A stretch of 64,000 nt of DNA from Clostridia bacterium (GCA_017442155.1 JAFSAU010000044.1:1-64000); one strand, 5' to 3'; positions 35,564-44,514 are shown, counted from the stretch's first letter. Notes: generated by a model from the sequence alone, not told the origin. Numbers and translations: made by a program.

Positions 35564-36928
35564 TTACTTCATAAGCTCTTCTAAAAGTGCTTTCGCATTA
35601 ACGATAATCTTTTCGGCGACACCGGATTTATATTGCGAGGTTCTTGCCTCATAGCCACCCTCATCGTAAGCGGATTTCATAGGGAAATAACCTGCATCAC
35701 CATTAGTTAAAGCACAAGGCATAATCATCGACCAGCCCTTCGTTTCTTTTATTCCGACGCCAATGTCCGTAAATGGCTCACCCGGAATGCCTAAAAGAGC
35801 AACATTGCCGATTTGTACCCCTGTCAGACACAAATTAAATTTCGAGGGTCCATTTTCCAATCGACACATACGAAGTGCTTCCGCCACAACCGTGGTAAGC
35901 TGCATAGCTTTAAATGGAATTTCATCTTCCCGCCCGGCGTTATGAAGTTCTGCATATTTGTGTGCAAGCGGTAAATCCTTTTTATCCGGTACATTAGCGG
36001 GAATAGAGATGTGTTTTTTTATCATATTAATTTTATCTACTTCAATATAATGCACCTTGTCATAAACCTGTAGCACAGTGCCGGCTATTGCACGACCGAT
36101 AAATCTTGCCATTCCGGGACTTTTCATTTCGTTGTCAAAGCTGATTTCGGTGTCATTCATATCACCGCCATCGGGGAATACATGGGTACTACCAACATCG
36201 CCTTCAGAACCGTTAAAAAAGATACATTGCGTTCCATCCAGTGCTTTTTCAATTGTAGAATACATCCATCCTGGCCAGTCGGGAGAAATTAATTCGCCGC
36301 CAATTGTATCGGTGTGAAGACCATAATTGACAAACACAATGCTCGGTGTGTCTTGACGGTCAAAACGCAGGATATGTACCCGCTGATCAAGTGACCCGAT
36401 GGGATAATCAATATTTGGATCGTTTATAGGGGGACAGGTATAGGTAGAGCCATCCTTCATTTTATATCGTCTTATATACGCAACACGCTCTGGTGCTCGA
36501 CCGGTGGCAAAGCCCATTTTTGCAGGCTTTAAATCGTCTAGCGCAAGTTTTGCTGTATCGGCTAATCGTTCTGCCAAAAATTCTGCATAGATGTTAATGG
36601 TAGTTTCATCCGCTTCAAAGAAAATCGGCACAGGATTAATTAGTGGACCAGTATGCGTATGTGTAGCCGAAATGAAAATGCTATCTTCTTTAACGTTAGT
36701 TTTTTGTCTGATTTTCTTATAGGCGCAGGCGAGAAAGGTATCATGAACACCGCAAACCGGAACACTGATGAGCAAGATTTTCTTTTCGTTTTTCGAAAGT
36801 GCCAATACTCTTACATCTATGTCATCTAAAATTCCTTTTGCAAAGCGGGGGACATAATAACCGCTAATACCAATACCAAGTGGCGGATTGACATTTTGCT
36901 TTGCAAAGCCAACTAAAAATGTATTCAT
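35564..36928 (-). CDS. Neutral/alkaline ceramidase-like family protein
   Basis: 454-aa protein related to the N-terminal catalytic domain of neutral ceramidases. It starts VGFAKQNVNPPLGIGISGYY and has the zinc-site motif SATHTHTGP (about 87-95), the GLHTDTIGGELISPDWPGW region with a further metal histidine, and FFNGSEGDVGS, which resembles the catalytic serine loop. Unlike known ceramidases it has no signal peptide and lacks the C-terminal Ig-like domain, so it should act in the cytoplasm. Such shortened relatives often sit in bacterial sugar operons, and ceramide may not be the substrate. Last intact gene of the minus-strand catabolic operon. Confidence 0.75.
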   Translation of the reverse strand: MNTFLVGFAKQNVNPPLGIGISGYYVPRFAKGILDDIDVRVLALSKNEKKILLISVPVCGVHDTFLACAYKKIRQKTNVKEDSIFISATHTHTGPLINPVPIFFEADETTINIYAEFLAERLADTAKLALDDLKPAKMGFATGRAPERVAYIRRYKMKDGSTYTCPPINDPNIDYPIGSLDQRVHILRFDRQDTPSIVFVNYGLHTDTIGGELISPDWPGWMYSTIEKALDGTQCIFFNGSEGDVGSTHVFPDGGDMNDTEISFDNEMKSPGMARFIGRAIAGTVLQVYDKVHYIEVDKINMIKKHISIPANVPDKKDLPLAHKYAELHNAGREDEIPFKAMQLTTVVAEALRMCRLENGPSKFNLCLTGVQIGNVALLGIPGEPFTDIGVGIKETKGWSMIMPCALTNGDAGYFPMKSAYDEGGYEARTSQYKSGVAEKIIVNAKALLEELMK

Positions 36929-36951
36929 TATTTATCACTCCCACTCGAAAT

Positions 36952-38100
36952 TTAAAAACTATATAGGTCACCACCAAGCATAACTTTATGGATATTAAAT
37001 TTATCATCTGTAAAAACCAAATCGGCAATTTTACCAATTTCGATAGAACCGATTTCATCATCCATCCCAAGAAGATGGGCAGGATTCGTGGATGCCATAA
37101 TAAAAGTCTGTGCAATGCCGCAGTTGGTATGGCGCATAATATTGCGGCATGCGACATTCAAGGTTAACCGGCTCCCATCTAAAGCACCCGTATAGTCAAA
37201 ATTTAAATCATGGATATGTGCAAGATGCGGGGGTGGAAGCTGTTCGTTTTGCACAAAACTATCCGAAATTAAAACCATTCGGCTTATCCCTTTCGCCTTC
37301 AACAGGACTTGCTGTAAAGTCGGATTTACGTGTATGCCGCAGGAATCACTTATGAGTTCAGCATACATTTCCGGTTGGTTGAGACAGTATTCGTCCGGCC
37401 CGTAGCCTCGGGTTCCCCGGGGTACGGCTCTTCTGCCTGTTGCGCACATGGCATGCGTCAAAAGCTTGGGTTTATATTTGCCGAGAGCGTGAATCTGCTC
37501 CGGCGTTGCATCACTATGTCCCAAAGCAAATATGACATTCGGGTTTACCGTTCGCGCATAAGAGAGAAACGGAAATAACCCCTCCCTTTCAGGCGCGATG
37601 GTCCATACTTTTACAGCGGTACCGGCTTCATCCACCAAGGCTTTGAATCGATTTTCATCAATAGGAGTGCGCCAAGGATTCAAATCAGATTCGGCACCGT
37701 AATTTGGATTAATATATGGCCCTTCGCAGTAGATGCCCTTTATATTTTTGGATTGCACCATTGCGGATTTTATCGTTTTGAATGCCTCTAAAAGTGCTTC
37801 ATAATCTAAACCATAATAAGGAGCGGCAAGAATAGAGGTGGTTCCGTGCATCAAAAAGAAGTCCGCGGCCTTTAAAGGTTCCTTAAAAAGTAAATAACCA
37901 TTGCCGCCATGCACATGTATGTCAATAAACCCGGGGCCTACATAAGCGCCCTTTGCATCAATGATTTCATCTGCTTTTGAAATATCTTTGTTTTCCGCTT
38001 CTTGAATATCCGAAATTCTGCTTTCCGAAATCAGAATTGCGCCGTCCCATATAATGCCTCTTTCCAAAACTATATTTGCATTTATGATTGCTTTTACCAT
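36952..38100 (-). CDS. N-acetylglucosamine-6-phosphate deacetylase-like amidohydrolase
   Basis: 382-aa TIM-barrel amidohydrolase of the NagA family, which removes acetate from GlcNAc-6-phosphate. Visible: GFIDIHVHGGNGY with the metal motif, CEGPYINPNYG with the metal glutamate, ALGHSDATPEQ, THAMCATG where classic NagA has HLFNAM, and a late VLISDSF aspartate. The altered substrate blocks mean that a different acylated sugar phosphate is possible. AAAGGAAG precedes the ATG. Its neighbours are an aldolase and dehydrogenases, not nagB, which also argues against plain GlcNAc use. Confidence 0.75.
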   Translation of the reverse strand: MVKAIINANIVLERGIIWDGAILISESRISDIQEAENKDISKADEIIDAKGAYVGPGFIDIHVHGGNGYLLFKEPLKAADFFLMHGTTSILAAPYYGLDYEALLEAFKTIKSAMVQSKNIKGIYCEGPYINPNYGAESDLNPWRTPIDENRFKALVDEAGTAVKVWTIAPEREGLFPFLSYARTVNPNVIFALGHSDATPEQIHALGKYKPKLLTHAMCATGRRAVPRGTRGYGPDEYCLNQPEMYAELISDSCGIHVNPTLQQVLLKAKGISRMVLISDSFVQNEQLPPPHLAHIHDLNFDYTGALDGSRLTLNVACRNIMRHTNCGIAQTFIMASTNPAHLLGMDDEIGSIEIGKIADLVFTDDKFNIHKVMLGGDLYSF

Positions 38101-38132
38101 GTTTTTCTTCCTTTAAATGTTAGTACTCTTTT

Positions 38133-38906
38133 TTACAAAGACGGATGAACATGTCCGATAATGTCTTTATAGTAAAGGGACAATGAAACAATATCCGCGC
38201 CAAGACTGATAAAATTAAATCCTTCATGAGCCAGGAGCTTCACATTATTTGGTGCGCCTGTCGTTGCGGCAATTTTACCGTGTTTGCGTGCAGTTTCGGC
38301 AACTTTTTTTCTTGCAGAGAGCAACTTTTCGTCATTGAAATCAAAGGGATTTCCGATTCCCTGGGTAAAATCGGCAGGACCAAAGAAAATCATATCAATA
38401 CCGGGTAATGCACAGATTTCGTCGAGTTCAGCCATGGGTTCCGGATCTTCAATCTGTATGCAGGTGAAACGTTCTTCATTTGCCTCTTTTATATAATCAA
38501 TGCCATCAACAAGGCAGAATTTTCCGTCTGCATTTCCGCCGTCCACAGGTCTTCTGCCAATGGGATGGAATTTTGTGTAATAAACAATTTCTTTCGCCTG
38601 TGCAAGGCTCATTAAATGAGGTACCATAATACCTGTGGAGTCTGCTTCCAAAGGACGTACCAGATCGCTGTAACTTCCGCGTGCAACCCGCGTGATTACA
38701 TCACAATCATAAATTTTTGCCGCACGAATCATATTTTCCATAGCTGAAAAATCAGTAGGAACATGTTCGTGATCGAGCCAGATACAATCAAAACCGCTCA
38801 TTGCAGCAATTTCTGCAACCCTTGGATCTGCAAGGTTCAGTTTTGTACAATAGGCAACTTCGCCGTTTCTGATTTTTTTCAGTACTTTACTTTTTCGCAT
38901 GTTCAT
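38133..38906 (-). CDS. HpcH/HpaI family aldolase
   Basis: 257-aa class II pyruvate-type aldolase. The fold markers are CIWLDHEHVPTDF with the base histidine, ADSTGIMVPHLMSLAQAKEIV, CIQIEDPEPMAELDEI with the metal glutamate/aspartate, and IDMIFFGPADFTQ. Relatives cleave 2-keto-3-deoxy sugar acids such as 2-keto-3-deoxy-L-rhamnonate into pyruvate and lactaldehyde or a similar aldehyde. Its ATG overlaps the stop of the Gfo/Idh gene as ATGA. Together with the SDR, AKR and Gfo/Idh genes it fits an oxidative, non-phosphorylating deoxy-sugar route. Confidence 0.82.
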   Translation of the reverse strand: MNMRKSKVLKKIRNGEVAYCTKLNLADPRVAEIAAMSGFDCIWLDHEHVPTDFSAMENMIRAAKIYDCDVITRVARGSYSDLVRPLEADSTGIMVPHLMSLAQAKEIVYYTKFHPIGRRPVDGGNADGKFCLVDGIDYIKEANEERFTCIQIEDPEPMAELDEICALPGIDMIFFGPADFTQGIGNPFDFNDEKLLSARKKVAETARKHGKIAATTGAPNNVKLLAHEGFNFISLGADIVSLSLYYKDIIGHVHPSL

Positions 38907-39850
38907 ATTGCTTCAACCTCTTTTCTGATTTCGTCGAGTATGACTTTTCGTCCGCCTTCCTTCCGGCTTCTTATACCTGCAATAATGATTTCCATCATTT
39001 CAACCGTTTCTTCAAAAGGATAAGGACGTACACCTGTTTCTAAATATTCCACAAATTCATCAAGCTGCTTATGGAAGGCGTAATAGCTGTCTTTCATTGG
39101 AACACTTACGCTGTCTTTTGTTCCCACAAGCTTTAAATCCGATCCGGCGCTGTCGTATATAACAGCAAGATTTATGTCAATACCGTTTTCGTGAACAAGA
39201 TGAACAATATTGTTGTTTTCACCGCCTGTGTTTTGTACGGAAAGATATCCGGGACCGGTGATTCTATATACAGGCTCTAAAGCGTGAATGCCGTACCGTT
39301 CCCAGCTTTTTGCCATAGTCATATTTATGTATCTTAAATTCCCGAGTTCATTTGTGGATGCGAAGTAGGGAAGATATTCCTTTGTATATCGGAAAGAACT
39401 TGAGGATAAAATTTTTGCACCTTCTTTTATCCAGCGGCAAAAAGTTTTCAAGTCTTCAACATTATCGGCAAGTGGTTTGTCGACAAAGACAGGTAATCCT
39501 GCTTTTATAAAAGGCGCAGTTCTCCATACATGCTCCCACCCCTTGTCGGTACCGATAATTACAGCGTCAACCTGACCGATTACGTCTTCCGGTTTTTCGA
39601 CAATAGTCGGAATCAGTGAAGCTTTTGCAATCTTCTTTGCGTCCTCGGGGTCATCTGTCCAGATATGTGTGATTTTTGCTCCTCTTACTCCAAAATTTTC
39701 CGAAGACTCTTTTTCAAGATATCTTGGAATTACCGGGAAGCCGCAATCTTCCATAGCCTCTTTGTCATAACCATTAAACATGGCGCTCCAGGAATATGGA
39801 TGTCCGTTTCCTTCAACCATTCCAAGCATTGCAATTTTAAATTCTTTCAA
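38903..39850 (-). CDS. Gfo/Idh/MocA family oxidoreductase (element copy)
   Basis: 315-aa NAD(P)-dependent dehydrogenase. Short N-terminal Rossmann segment (KIAMLGMVEGNGH), VDAVIIGTDKGWEH, and the family lysine motif VFVDKPLADNVEDL. The C-terminal domain is shorter than in the two chromosomal copies at 9.8-12.5 kb and is not closely related to them. The start appears to be the TTG at 39850, 8 nt after AAGGAG. Overlaps the aldolase gene by 4 bp. Substrate unknown, probably a sugar or sugar acid of the same pathway. Confidence 0.82.
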   Translation of the reverse strand: MKEFKIAMLGMVEGNGHPYSWSAMFNGYDKEAMEDCGFPVIPRYLEKESSENFGVRGAKITHIWTDDPEDAKKIAKASLIPTIVEKPEDVIGQVDAVIIGTDKGWEHVWRTAPFIKAGLPVFVDKPLADNVEDLKTFCRWIKEGAKILSSSSFRYTKEYLPYFASTNELGNLRYINMTMAKSWERYGIHALEPVYRITGPGYLSVQNTGGENNNIVHLVHENGIDINLAVIYDSAGSDLKLVGTKDSVSVPMKDSYYAFHKQLDEFVEYLETGVRPYPFEETVEMMEIIIAGIRSRKEGGRKVILDEIRKEVEAI

Positions 39851-39865
39851 AGTTTACACTCCTTA

Positions 39866-40783
39866 TTACTTCCATTCCCAGGGCTTGATAACGATGGGTT
39901 CAATTTCTTCCGATATTTCCAATATGGCACATCGAATCTTTTCAGAAAGAGCCGGTGTTGAAAAATTAGCCACACTGTCCAAAAGTTGTGAGGGTGTTTC
40001 ACAGCCTAAAACCAGCGATGCAATTCCATCGGTATCGCGCATAAAGGAAAGTGCCAGCTGTGACATGGATAAGTTCTGCTCATCTGCAATCTTGTGAAGC
40101 TTGTCAAGCGCATGTTTTGCTGATTTTATTTTGATGGGAAGAGCATTTGTATCCATAAAAAATAATCCCTGAAGATATACACTTCTGATGAACACCGCAA
40201 TATCGGAATCTGCAAGCCGACTGATTTGTCCTGACTTAATTTCATTATTATCGAATATATTCTGTGCTATCTGAATGCAATCAAAGCACCCTTTGTCCAT
40301 AATACGATCTATATTTTTTTTATCTACAAAAGAAATCCCGATGTTTTTTACAAGACCTTCCTTTTTCAGCTCATACATGGCATCTATAATAGCAGCTCCG
40401 TAAGTGTCGATATATTCTTCGCGATGCAGCATTACACATGGTAGCGTTGAAAGATTCATTTTTTTAATGGAATCCTTTACTTGAGCAAAAAGGCTGTTCG
40501 CAATCTCATTGAGGGGTTCGTTATCAAACATTACTTTTGTAATCAAAGTTTTTTCGGCATCACATTCAGAAAAAAATCTACCCAGTACATCTTCGCTTTT
40601 GCCGTACGCTCTCGCGGTATCAAAAGAATATATCCCACTGTCAAGCGCTGTCTGCAGAATTGCTTTTGATTCTTCATAGGTAGGCATACCGTGAGAATTG
40701 TTTACACCATAAGGTAAGCCTAATTGGACGGTGCCTAAAGTAAGCTCGGAAATTTTACATCCGTTTTTTGTGATATATTTCAT
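39866..40783 (-). CDS. Aldo/keto reductase
   Basis: 305-aa (beta/alpha)8 NADPH reductase. Typical elements: LTLGTVQLGLPYG, YSFDTARAYGKSEDVLGRF with the catalytic Asp and Tyr, ITKVMFD with the lysine, VMLHREEYID with the histidine, and a C-terminal SMSQLALSFMRD for the coenzyme. In this operon it could reduce the aldehyde released by the aldolase or oxidise a sugar. Start chosen at the ATG at 40783, 10 nt after AAGGAG; a GTG three codons upstream lies too near the ribosome site. Confidence 0.85.
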   Translation of the reverse strand: MKYITKNGCKISELTLGTVQLGLPYGVNNSHGMPTYEESKAILQTALDSGIYSFDTARAYGKSEDVLGRFFSECDAEKTLITKVMFDNEPLNEIANSLFAQVKDSIKKMNLSTLPCVMLHREEYIDTYGAAIIDAMYELKKEGLVKNIGISFVDKKNIDRIMDKGCFDCIQIAQNIFDNNEIKSGQISRLADSDIAVFIRSVYLQGLFFMDTNALPIKIKSAKHALDKLHKIADEQNLSMSQLALSFMRDTDGIASLVLGCETPSQLLDSVANFSTPALSEKIRCAILEISEEIEPIVIKPWEWK

Positions 40784-40797
40784 GTTGTCCACGCTCC

Positions 40798-41589
40798 TTA
40801 TTTTGCACTATATCCGCCGTCAAGCGGAATAATTGCGCCTGTCATATAAAGCGATGCGTCGCTTGCCAAATAGAGAATAAGCCCTTTAAGATCGGTGTCG
40901 TTTGCCATTCTGCCAAGCATTGTTTTTTCGCAATATCTTTTAACAAATTTTTCGGGTTGATTGTTAAAAAGACCGCCGAGTTCTGCACAGTTAACTCTTA
41001 CGCCGTGTTGTCCGTAATGCCCTGCAAGAAATCTTGTATAATTGGTCATTCCGCCCTTGTGAAAGAAATAATCTCCGGGCATCATTCCATCGGAAGAAAG
41101 CATGTCGGTTCCTTGGTAAAGGAAATAATCCGGACCTAATATTCCCATATACGAGCCAATGTTTATAATGGAACCGTACCCTGCCTTTGCCATGCGGTCA
41201 CCAAACGCTTTTGAAATAATAAAGAGCCCCGTGGCGTTGGCGTTCATACTGCGTGAAAATGCATCTGCACAAGAAGTGTCAGTCGGTGAAACTCTGAGAA
41301 CCGCATTGTTTACAAGAATATCAACTTTGTTCTCTTTAGCGTAAATCTCATCACACATTGAGATAATGCTGTCGCTATTCTCAAGATCAAATTCTGCAAA
41401 TCGAATTTTATAATTCTGCTTAATCAAATCGGAAAGTCGTTCCGCATTATTCTTTCTGTTCCTCGATGCGACATAAACCGTGGCCCCCGCTTCGGCAAGC
41501 GCTTCTACAATCTGATAACCATACTTTCCTGCGCCGCCTGTTATAACAGCAATTTTTCCGTTTAAATTAAACATGTCCATTACATGCAT
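40798..41589 (-). CDS. SDR family oxidoreductase
   Basis: 263-aa short-chain dehydrogenase. The coenzyme motif is TGGAGKYGYQI, followed by NNAVLRV. The catalytic region has a serine in IINIGSYMG, and the usual YxxxK is replaced by a more distant YF-HKGG segment (DYFFHKGGMTNYTRF), an arrangement found in some sugar dehydrogenases. The C-terminus has TGAIIPLDGGYS. First gene of the six-gene operon SDR-AKR-Gfo-aldolase-NagA-ceramidase-like. AAAGGAG lies 10 nt before the ATG. Its promoter region carries the AraC-type dyad at 41663-41687. Confidence 0.85.
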   Translation of the reverse strand: MHVMDMFNLNGKIAVITGGAGKYGYQIVEALAEAGATVYVASRNRKNNAERLSDLIKQNYKIRFAEFDLENSDSIISMCDEIYAKENKVDILVNNAVLRVSPTDTSCADAFSRSMNANATGLFIISKAFGDRMAKAGYGSIINIGSYMGILGPDYFLYQGTDMLSSDGMMPGDYFFHKGGMTNYTRFLAGHYGQHGVRVNCAELGGLFNNQPEKFVKRYCEKTMLGRMANDTDLKGLILYLASDASLYMTGAIIPLDGGYSAK

Positions 41590-41934
41590 TATCTGGATAC
41601 TCCTTTCGTGTTTATCATTGTATATATACTATAAGAAAAGAATTAAAAAAAAAATACCTGTGGAGACATGTTTTGTGTTAGATGTCCGTTTTTACACTTT
41701 TGAGTAATTTTTTTAGTTATTATAAATTTGAGAAATTTTTGAATAAACATTCAAAAGAAGAGAGAGGTTTAAATTTTTGGCTTATTTTGTATGGTAGGGC
41801 AAAGCGCAGCATGCCCCGAAAAGCTTTGTCGACATAAAAAATAACTGCAGGTATTTTAAGAAAAGGAAACTTTAATTTAAAAGGAAATATACTATTTCGG
41901 CAGGGAGAAAAAAACAAAGAAGAATAAAGACAAT
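41590..41934. other. Intergenic region upstream of the catabolic operon
   Basis: About 345 bp between the SDR start and the terminator of araC1. The operon promoter region lies at its left edge (-10 candidate TATAGT on the minus strand at 41628-41633, no recognisable -35) with the dyad at 41663-41687. The remaining A+T rich part has a weak 65-codon open frame without a ribosome site; I see no gene in it. Confidence 0.6.
41663..41687 (-). promoter_or_regulatory. Predicted AraC operator of the catabolic operon
   Basis: Read on the minus strand: GGACAT, 12 bp, ATGTC, with CACAAAA inside the spacer. The same pattern lies upstream of the plus-strand glycosidase operon at 44420-44443. Here it ends about 30 bp before the -10 candidate, and no -35 box is seen, as expected for a promoter that depends on an activator. 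Confidence 0.65.
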
Positions 41935-41972
41935 AAAAACGTCCTGGAAGTTTATTCTCAGGACGTTTTTTG
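41935..41972. terminator. Terminator of araC1
   Basis: AAAAACGTCCTG pairs with CAGGACGTTTTT around a 12-base loop; A and T runs on both sides allow action in both directions. Confidence 0.85.
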
Positions 41973-41990
41973 AGTTTGCACGTATTTCTG

Positions 41991-42773
41991 CTACTTGTTC
42001 TTTACCTTTGAAGGTAAAATGCCGTATCGTGTGCGAAAACGTGCCGAAAAATAAGATTGTGAAGAAAACCCGAGTTGGTTGCTGACCTCGCCGCAGGTGA
42101 GTCCTTCCATAAGAAGCTGCCTGGCTTTTGCAAGGCGCAGTTCTTCGTAAAAACACATGCACCCCATACCCGTATAGCGCGAAAAAATCTTCTTCAGTGT
42201 CGTGGGGCATACACCTGCGTGACGCGCGATGTCCGCAAGGCAGAGCGACGTTCCAAGATGTGCATCCATAAATCGGACGGCAGCTGCATAGGTTTGGGCG
42301 TGGCCATGCTTTGCGGTGGCTTTTTGCATGGGCAAGGCACAGATAAAGGACAGAAAAACTTCGAAAAGCTTCCGGGATGTGGGTGAGGAATGAGTTTGCT
42401 TCGTATTTAAGGTTGGATTTTCACCTTCCATATCCTGTATAAGTAAGGAAAGTAGTGAAGCCTCACGACTTGTCATTTTAGCGGTTAAGGGCTGCGTGAA
42501 GCCTTCGGCCTCGGTTGATAGGAAATGAAGAACAATCATTTCGGTTTTTTCGCTTCCAAACGAGCGATTTCGATGAAAGACCATACTGGGAATAAGAATA
42601 CAGTCTCCGGCGGAAAGGGTAAATACCGTGTTGTCACAAGGAATTTCCATTTCCCCGTTGAGAATGATATTAAGTTCCATTTCGTAATGCCGGTGTCCTG
42701 GAAAAGTATATTCGTGCGGGTGTATATAATGATAGTATTGTAAAATAGAAACATTTGAAAAATCAGCTTTCAT
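41991..42773 (-). CDS. AraC family transcriptional regulator (araC1)
   Basis: 260-aa regulator. The N-terminal cupin-like sensor domain (HEYTFPGHRHYEMELNIIL, ILIPSMVFHRN) is followed by a C-terminal double helix-turn-helix (LCLADIARHAGVCPTTLKKIF and the second helix pair ending QSYFSARFRTRYGILPSKV). Such proteins bind a sugar or related ligand and activate adjacent catabolic genes. Start at the ATG at 42773, 7 nt after GGAGGT; the longer frame to 42806 lacks a ribosome site. A strong promoter lies at 42845-42873. It is one of two AraC proteins between the opposed carbohydrate operons. Confidence 0.88.
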   Translation of the reverse strand: MKADFSNVSILQYYHYIHPHEYTFPGHRHYEMELNIILNGEMEIPCDNTVFTLSAGDCILIPSMVFHRNRSFGSEKTEMIVLHFLSTEAEGFTQPLTAKMTSREASLLSLLIQDMEGENPTLNTKQTHSSPTSRKLFEVFLSFICALPMQKATAKHGHAQTYAAAVRFMDAHLGTSLCLADIARHAGVCPTTLKKIFSRYTGMGCMCFYEELRLAKARQLLMEGLTCGEVSNQLGFSSQSYFSARFRTRYGILPSKVKNK

Positions 42774-42844
42774 AAAACCTACCTCCAAGACGTCCGATAT
42801 TATCAAAAATACGGCTGATATCCTATATACAATTAATTATTTAT

Positions 42845-42873
42845 AGTATATAATAGTTTTAAATGATTGTCAA
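42845..42873 (-). promoter_or_regulatory. Promoter of araC1
   Basis: On the minus strand perfect TTGACA (42868-42873) and TATACT (42845-42850) with a 17-bp spacer, 72 bp upstream of the start. Confidence 0.8.
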
Positions 42874-43001
42874 GAAAAAATACAATACGCAAATAAAGGA
42901 AAGAAGATAAAGGTGGGAGCGACTCCGGTTGGCGGAGCAGGTTAAATATATGATGAACGGATACGCCAAAGTGTCTGATGATAAAAAAGGAGTTAAAAGC
43001 T

Positions 43002-43457
43002 ATGATTATTGCAACCATCAAAAACGCAGAGCGGTATTATAATTTAAACCGTAATTTCAAAGATGCGTTTCAGTTTTTAAAAACACTTTCGGAGGATTCT
43101 CCCGAAGGCGGCTTCGCATTCGAGGGGTTTCGGGGGCATGTTGCATCCTTGAACACGTGCGATACTGCGCAGGACGGCAAACTGAAAACCGCAGAGGCAC
43201 ATAAGGCATATCTCGATATTCATTATGTAATTTCGGGTGCGGAAGCGATAGGGTACGCAGATACGGACGCGCTTTCTCCGATAACGGAATATTTGCCCGA
43301 TGAGGATTATCAGCTTTTTACGGGGAGCGTACAGAAGGTACACCTCCATAAAGGTGATTTCTGCATCGTATTTCCCGAGGATGCACACGTACCCGCCATG
43401 TGTGCGGAGAAAGAAAGCAAGCTGAAAAAAGCTGTGGTCAAAATCAGACTGTACTAA
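43002..43457 (+). CDS. YhcH/YjgK/YiaL family protein
   Basis: 151-aa cupin-fold protein of the DUF386 family (YhcH, EbgC). It has the conserved HKAYLDIHYVISGAEAIGYAD block, which holds metal-binding residues, and a late GDFCIVFPEDAHVPAM with the second histidine. Family members accompany sialic acid, galactoside and other sugar catabolic genes and are thought to act on sugar anomers or epimers. Start at the ATG at 43002 after AAGGAG; an ATG eight codons upstream lies in the ribosome site region. It is transcribed with araC2. Confidence 0.85.
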   Translation: MIIATIKNAERYYNLNRNFKDAFQFLKTLSEDSPEGGFAFEGFRGHVASLNTCDTAQDGKLKTAEAHKAYLDIHYVISGAEAIGYADTDALSPITEYLPDEDYQLFTGSVQKVHLHKGDFCIVFPEDAHVPAMCAEKESKLKKAVVKIRLY

Positions 43458-43525
43458 GTTAAAAAGTCACGCGGTTTTATCGGCTGAGTAAAGGTTATAA
43501 TAAGCGGAGATGGGAGGAAGAAGGC

Positions 43526-44386
43526 ATGGATAAGACGTATTCTGTTAAAATTGTTGATATTCTCTATGGTGATGCGCTTTTAAAGTTTTATCGGATATGT
43601 GTGGAGCAACAACGGAGATATGAAAAGGAGGTGGATTTTCACGGACATAAATTTTACGAATGCCATTTTGTGGAAAGCGGAAACTGCATATTCAGCATAG
43701 AAGAGAGAGAAATACCTATACATGCCCAGCAGCTTATGGTCATTCCGCCGGATATGGGACATTGTTCTTCGGAAAGTAGAGAAAATGCAAAAATTTGTGT
43801 GCTAGAGTTTGACATTGAAAGCATTAAAAGCGAAAAACGTGGATTTTACGCGATTTTTAGGCATCTTTTGGAACACGCTTCGGGACATCCCGTTTCAGTT
43901 TCTGTGGAGCTTGTGCGGCTGGTAAGTAAATTCCGTGCAATGCCGATTCCTGTAACAGTAGAAGAATATTGCCACTCTACAGCGGTGGCGGCAGAGATTG
44001 TGACACTTCTTTTTTCGGAGCTTGGTAAAAGCGCTGGGAATGATGTTTATAAAACTGTAGTGCCGTCCTCACCGGATTTCCGTGTGCTTCTTGACGTTTA
44101 TATTTGTGATAGCCGTTATACGCTCGAAAAAATTGCAGAAGCACTTGGTTATTCGAAACGGCATCTTTCAAGGCTAATTTACAGCGTATACGGCATGAAC
44201 CTTTCCGACGTCAGAAACAAAAGAAGCCGTGAGTATGCAAAATGGCGGCTTCGGAATACGGATTTCAGCATTGACAGAATCGCACTTGATGCAGGATTCA
44301 AAAGCGCAGCGGCAATGCGCGAGAGCTTTAAAAAGCATGACGGAATAACGCCGCAGGAATATAGGAAAAACCATAAAATCCCATGA
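43526..44386 (+). CDS. AraC family transcriptional regulator (araC2)
   Basis: 286-aa regulator with an N-terminal cupin sensor (FHGHKFYECHFVESGNCIFSIEERE, LMVIPPDMGHCSSE) and a C-terminal AraC DNA-binding domain (LEKIAEALGYSKRHLSRLIYSVYG, then SIDRIALDAGFKSAAAMRESFKKHDGITPQEYR). It is only distantly like araC1. GGGAGG lies before the ATG. It sits directly upstream of the secreted glycosidase operon, and its stop is 33 bp before the dyad at 44420-44443, making it the likeliest regulator of that operon. Confidence 0.88.
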   Translation: MDKTYSVKIVDILYGDALLKFYRICVEQQRRYEKEVDFHGHKFYECHFVESGNCIFSIEEREIPIHAQQLMVIPPDMGHCSSESRENAKICVLEFDIESIKSEKRGFYAIFRHLLEHASGHPVSVSVELVRLVSKFRAMPIPVTVEEYCHSTAVAAEIVTLLFSELGKSAGNDVYKTVVPSSPDFRVLLDVYICDSRYTLEKIAEALGYSKRHLSRLIYSVYGMNLSDVRNKRSREYAKWRLRNTDFSIDRIALDAGFKSAAAMRESFKKHDGITPQEYRKNHKIP

Positions 44387-44419
44387 TTTTTTGTAAATGC
44401 GATTGTGGCTTCACTTTAT

Positions 44420-44443
44420 GGACATTTTCACAAAAATATGTCC
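44420..44443 (+). promoter_or_regulatory. Predicted AraC operator of the secreted glycosidase operon
   Basis: GGACAT, 12 bp, ATGTCC: a perfect 6-bp dyad with CACAAAA in the spacer, matching the site at 41663-41687. The -10 candidate TAAAAT (44477-44482) lies 33 bp downstream and the -35 region (TTTACG) is poor, so activation by the bound protein is likely. Confidence 0.65.
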
Positions 44444-44514
44444 GAATTTCTATGGATTTACGTTTTGCTTGTATTTTAAAATAAAATGAGAATCAGGACG
44501 AAAGGAGGATTAAA

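Noticed and set aside
41720..41917. 65-codon minus-strand frame upstream of the catabolic operon
   Set aside because: No ribosome site, A+T rich, no similarity recognised.
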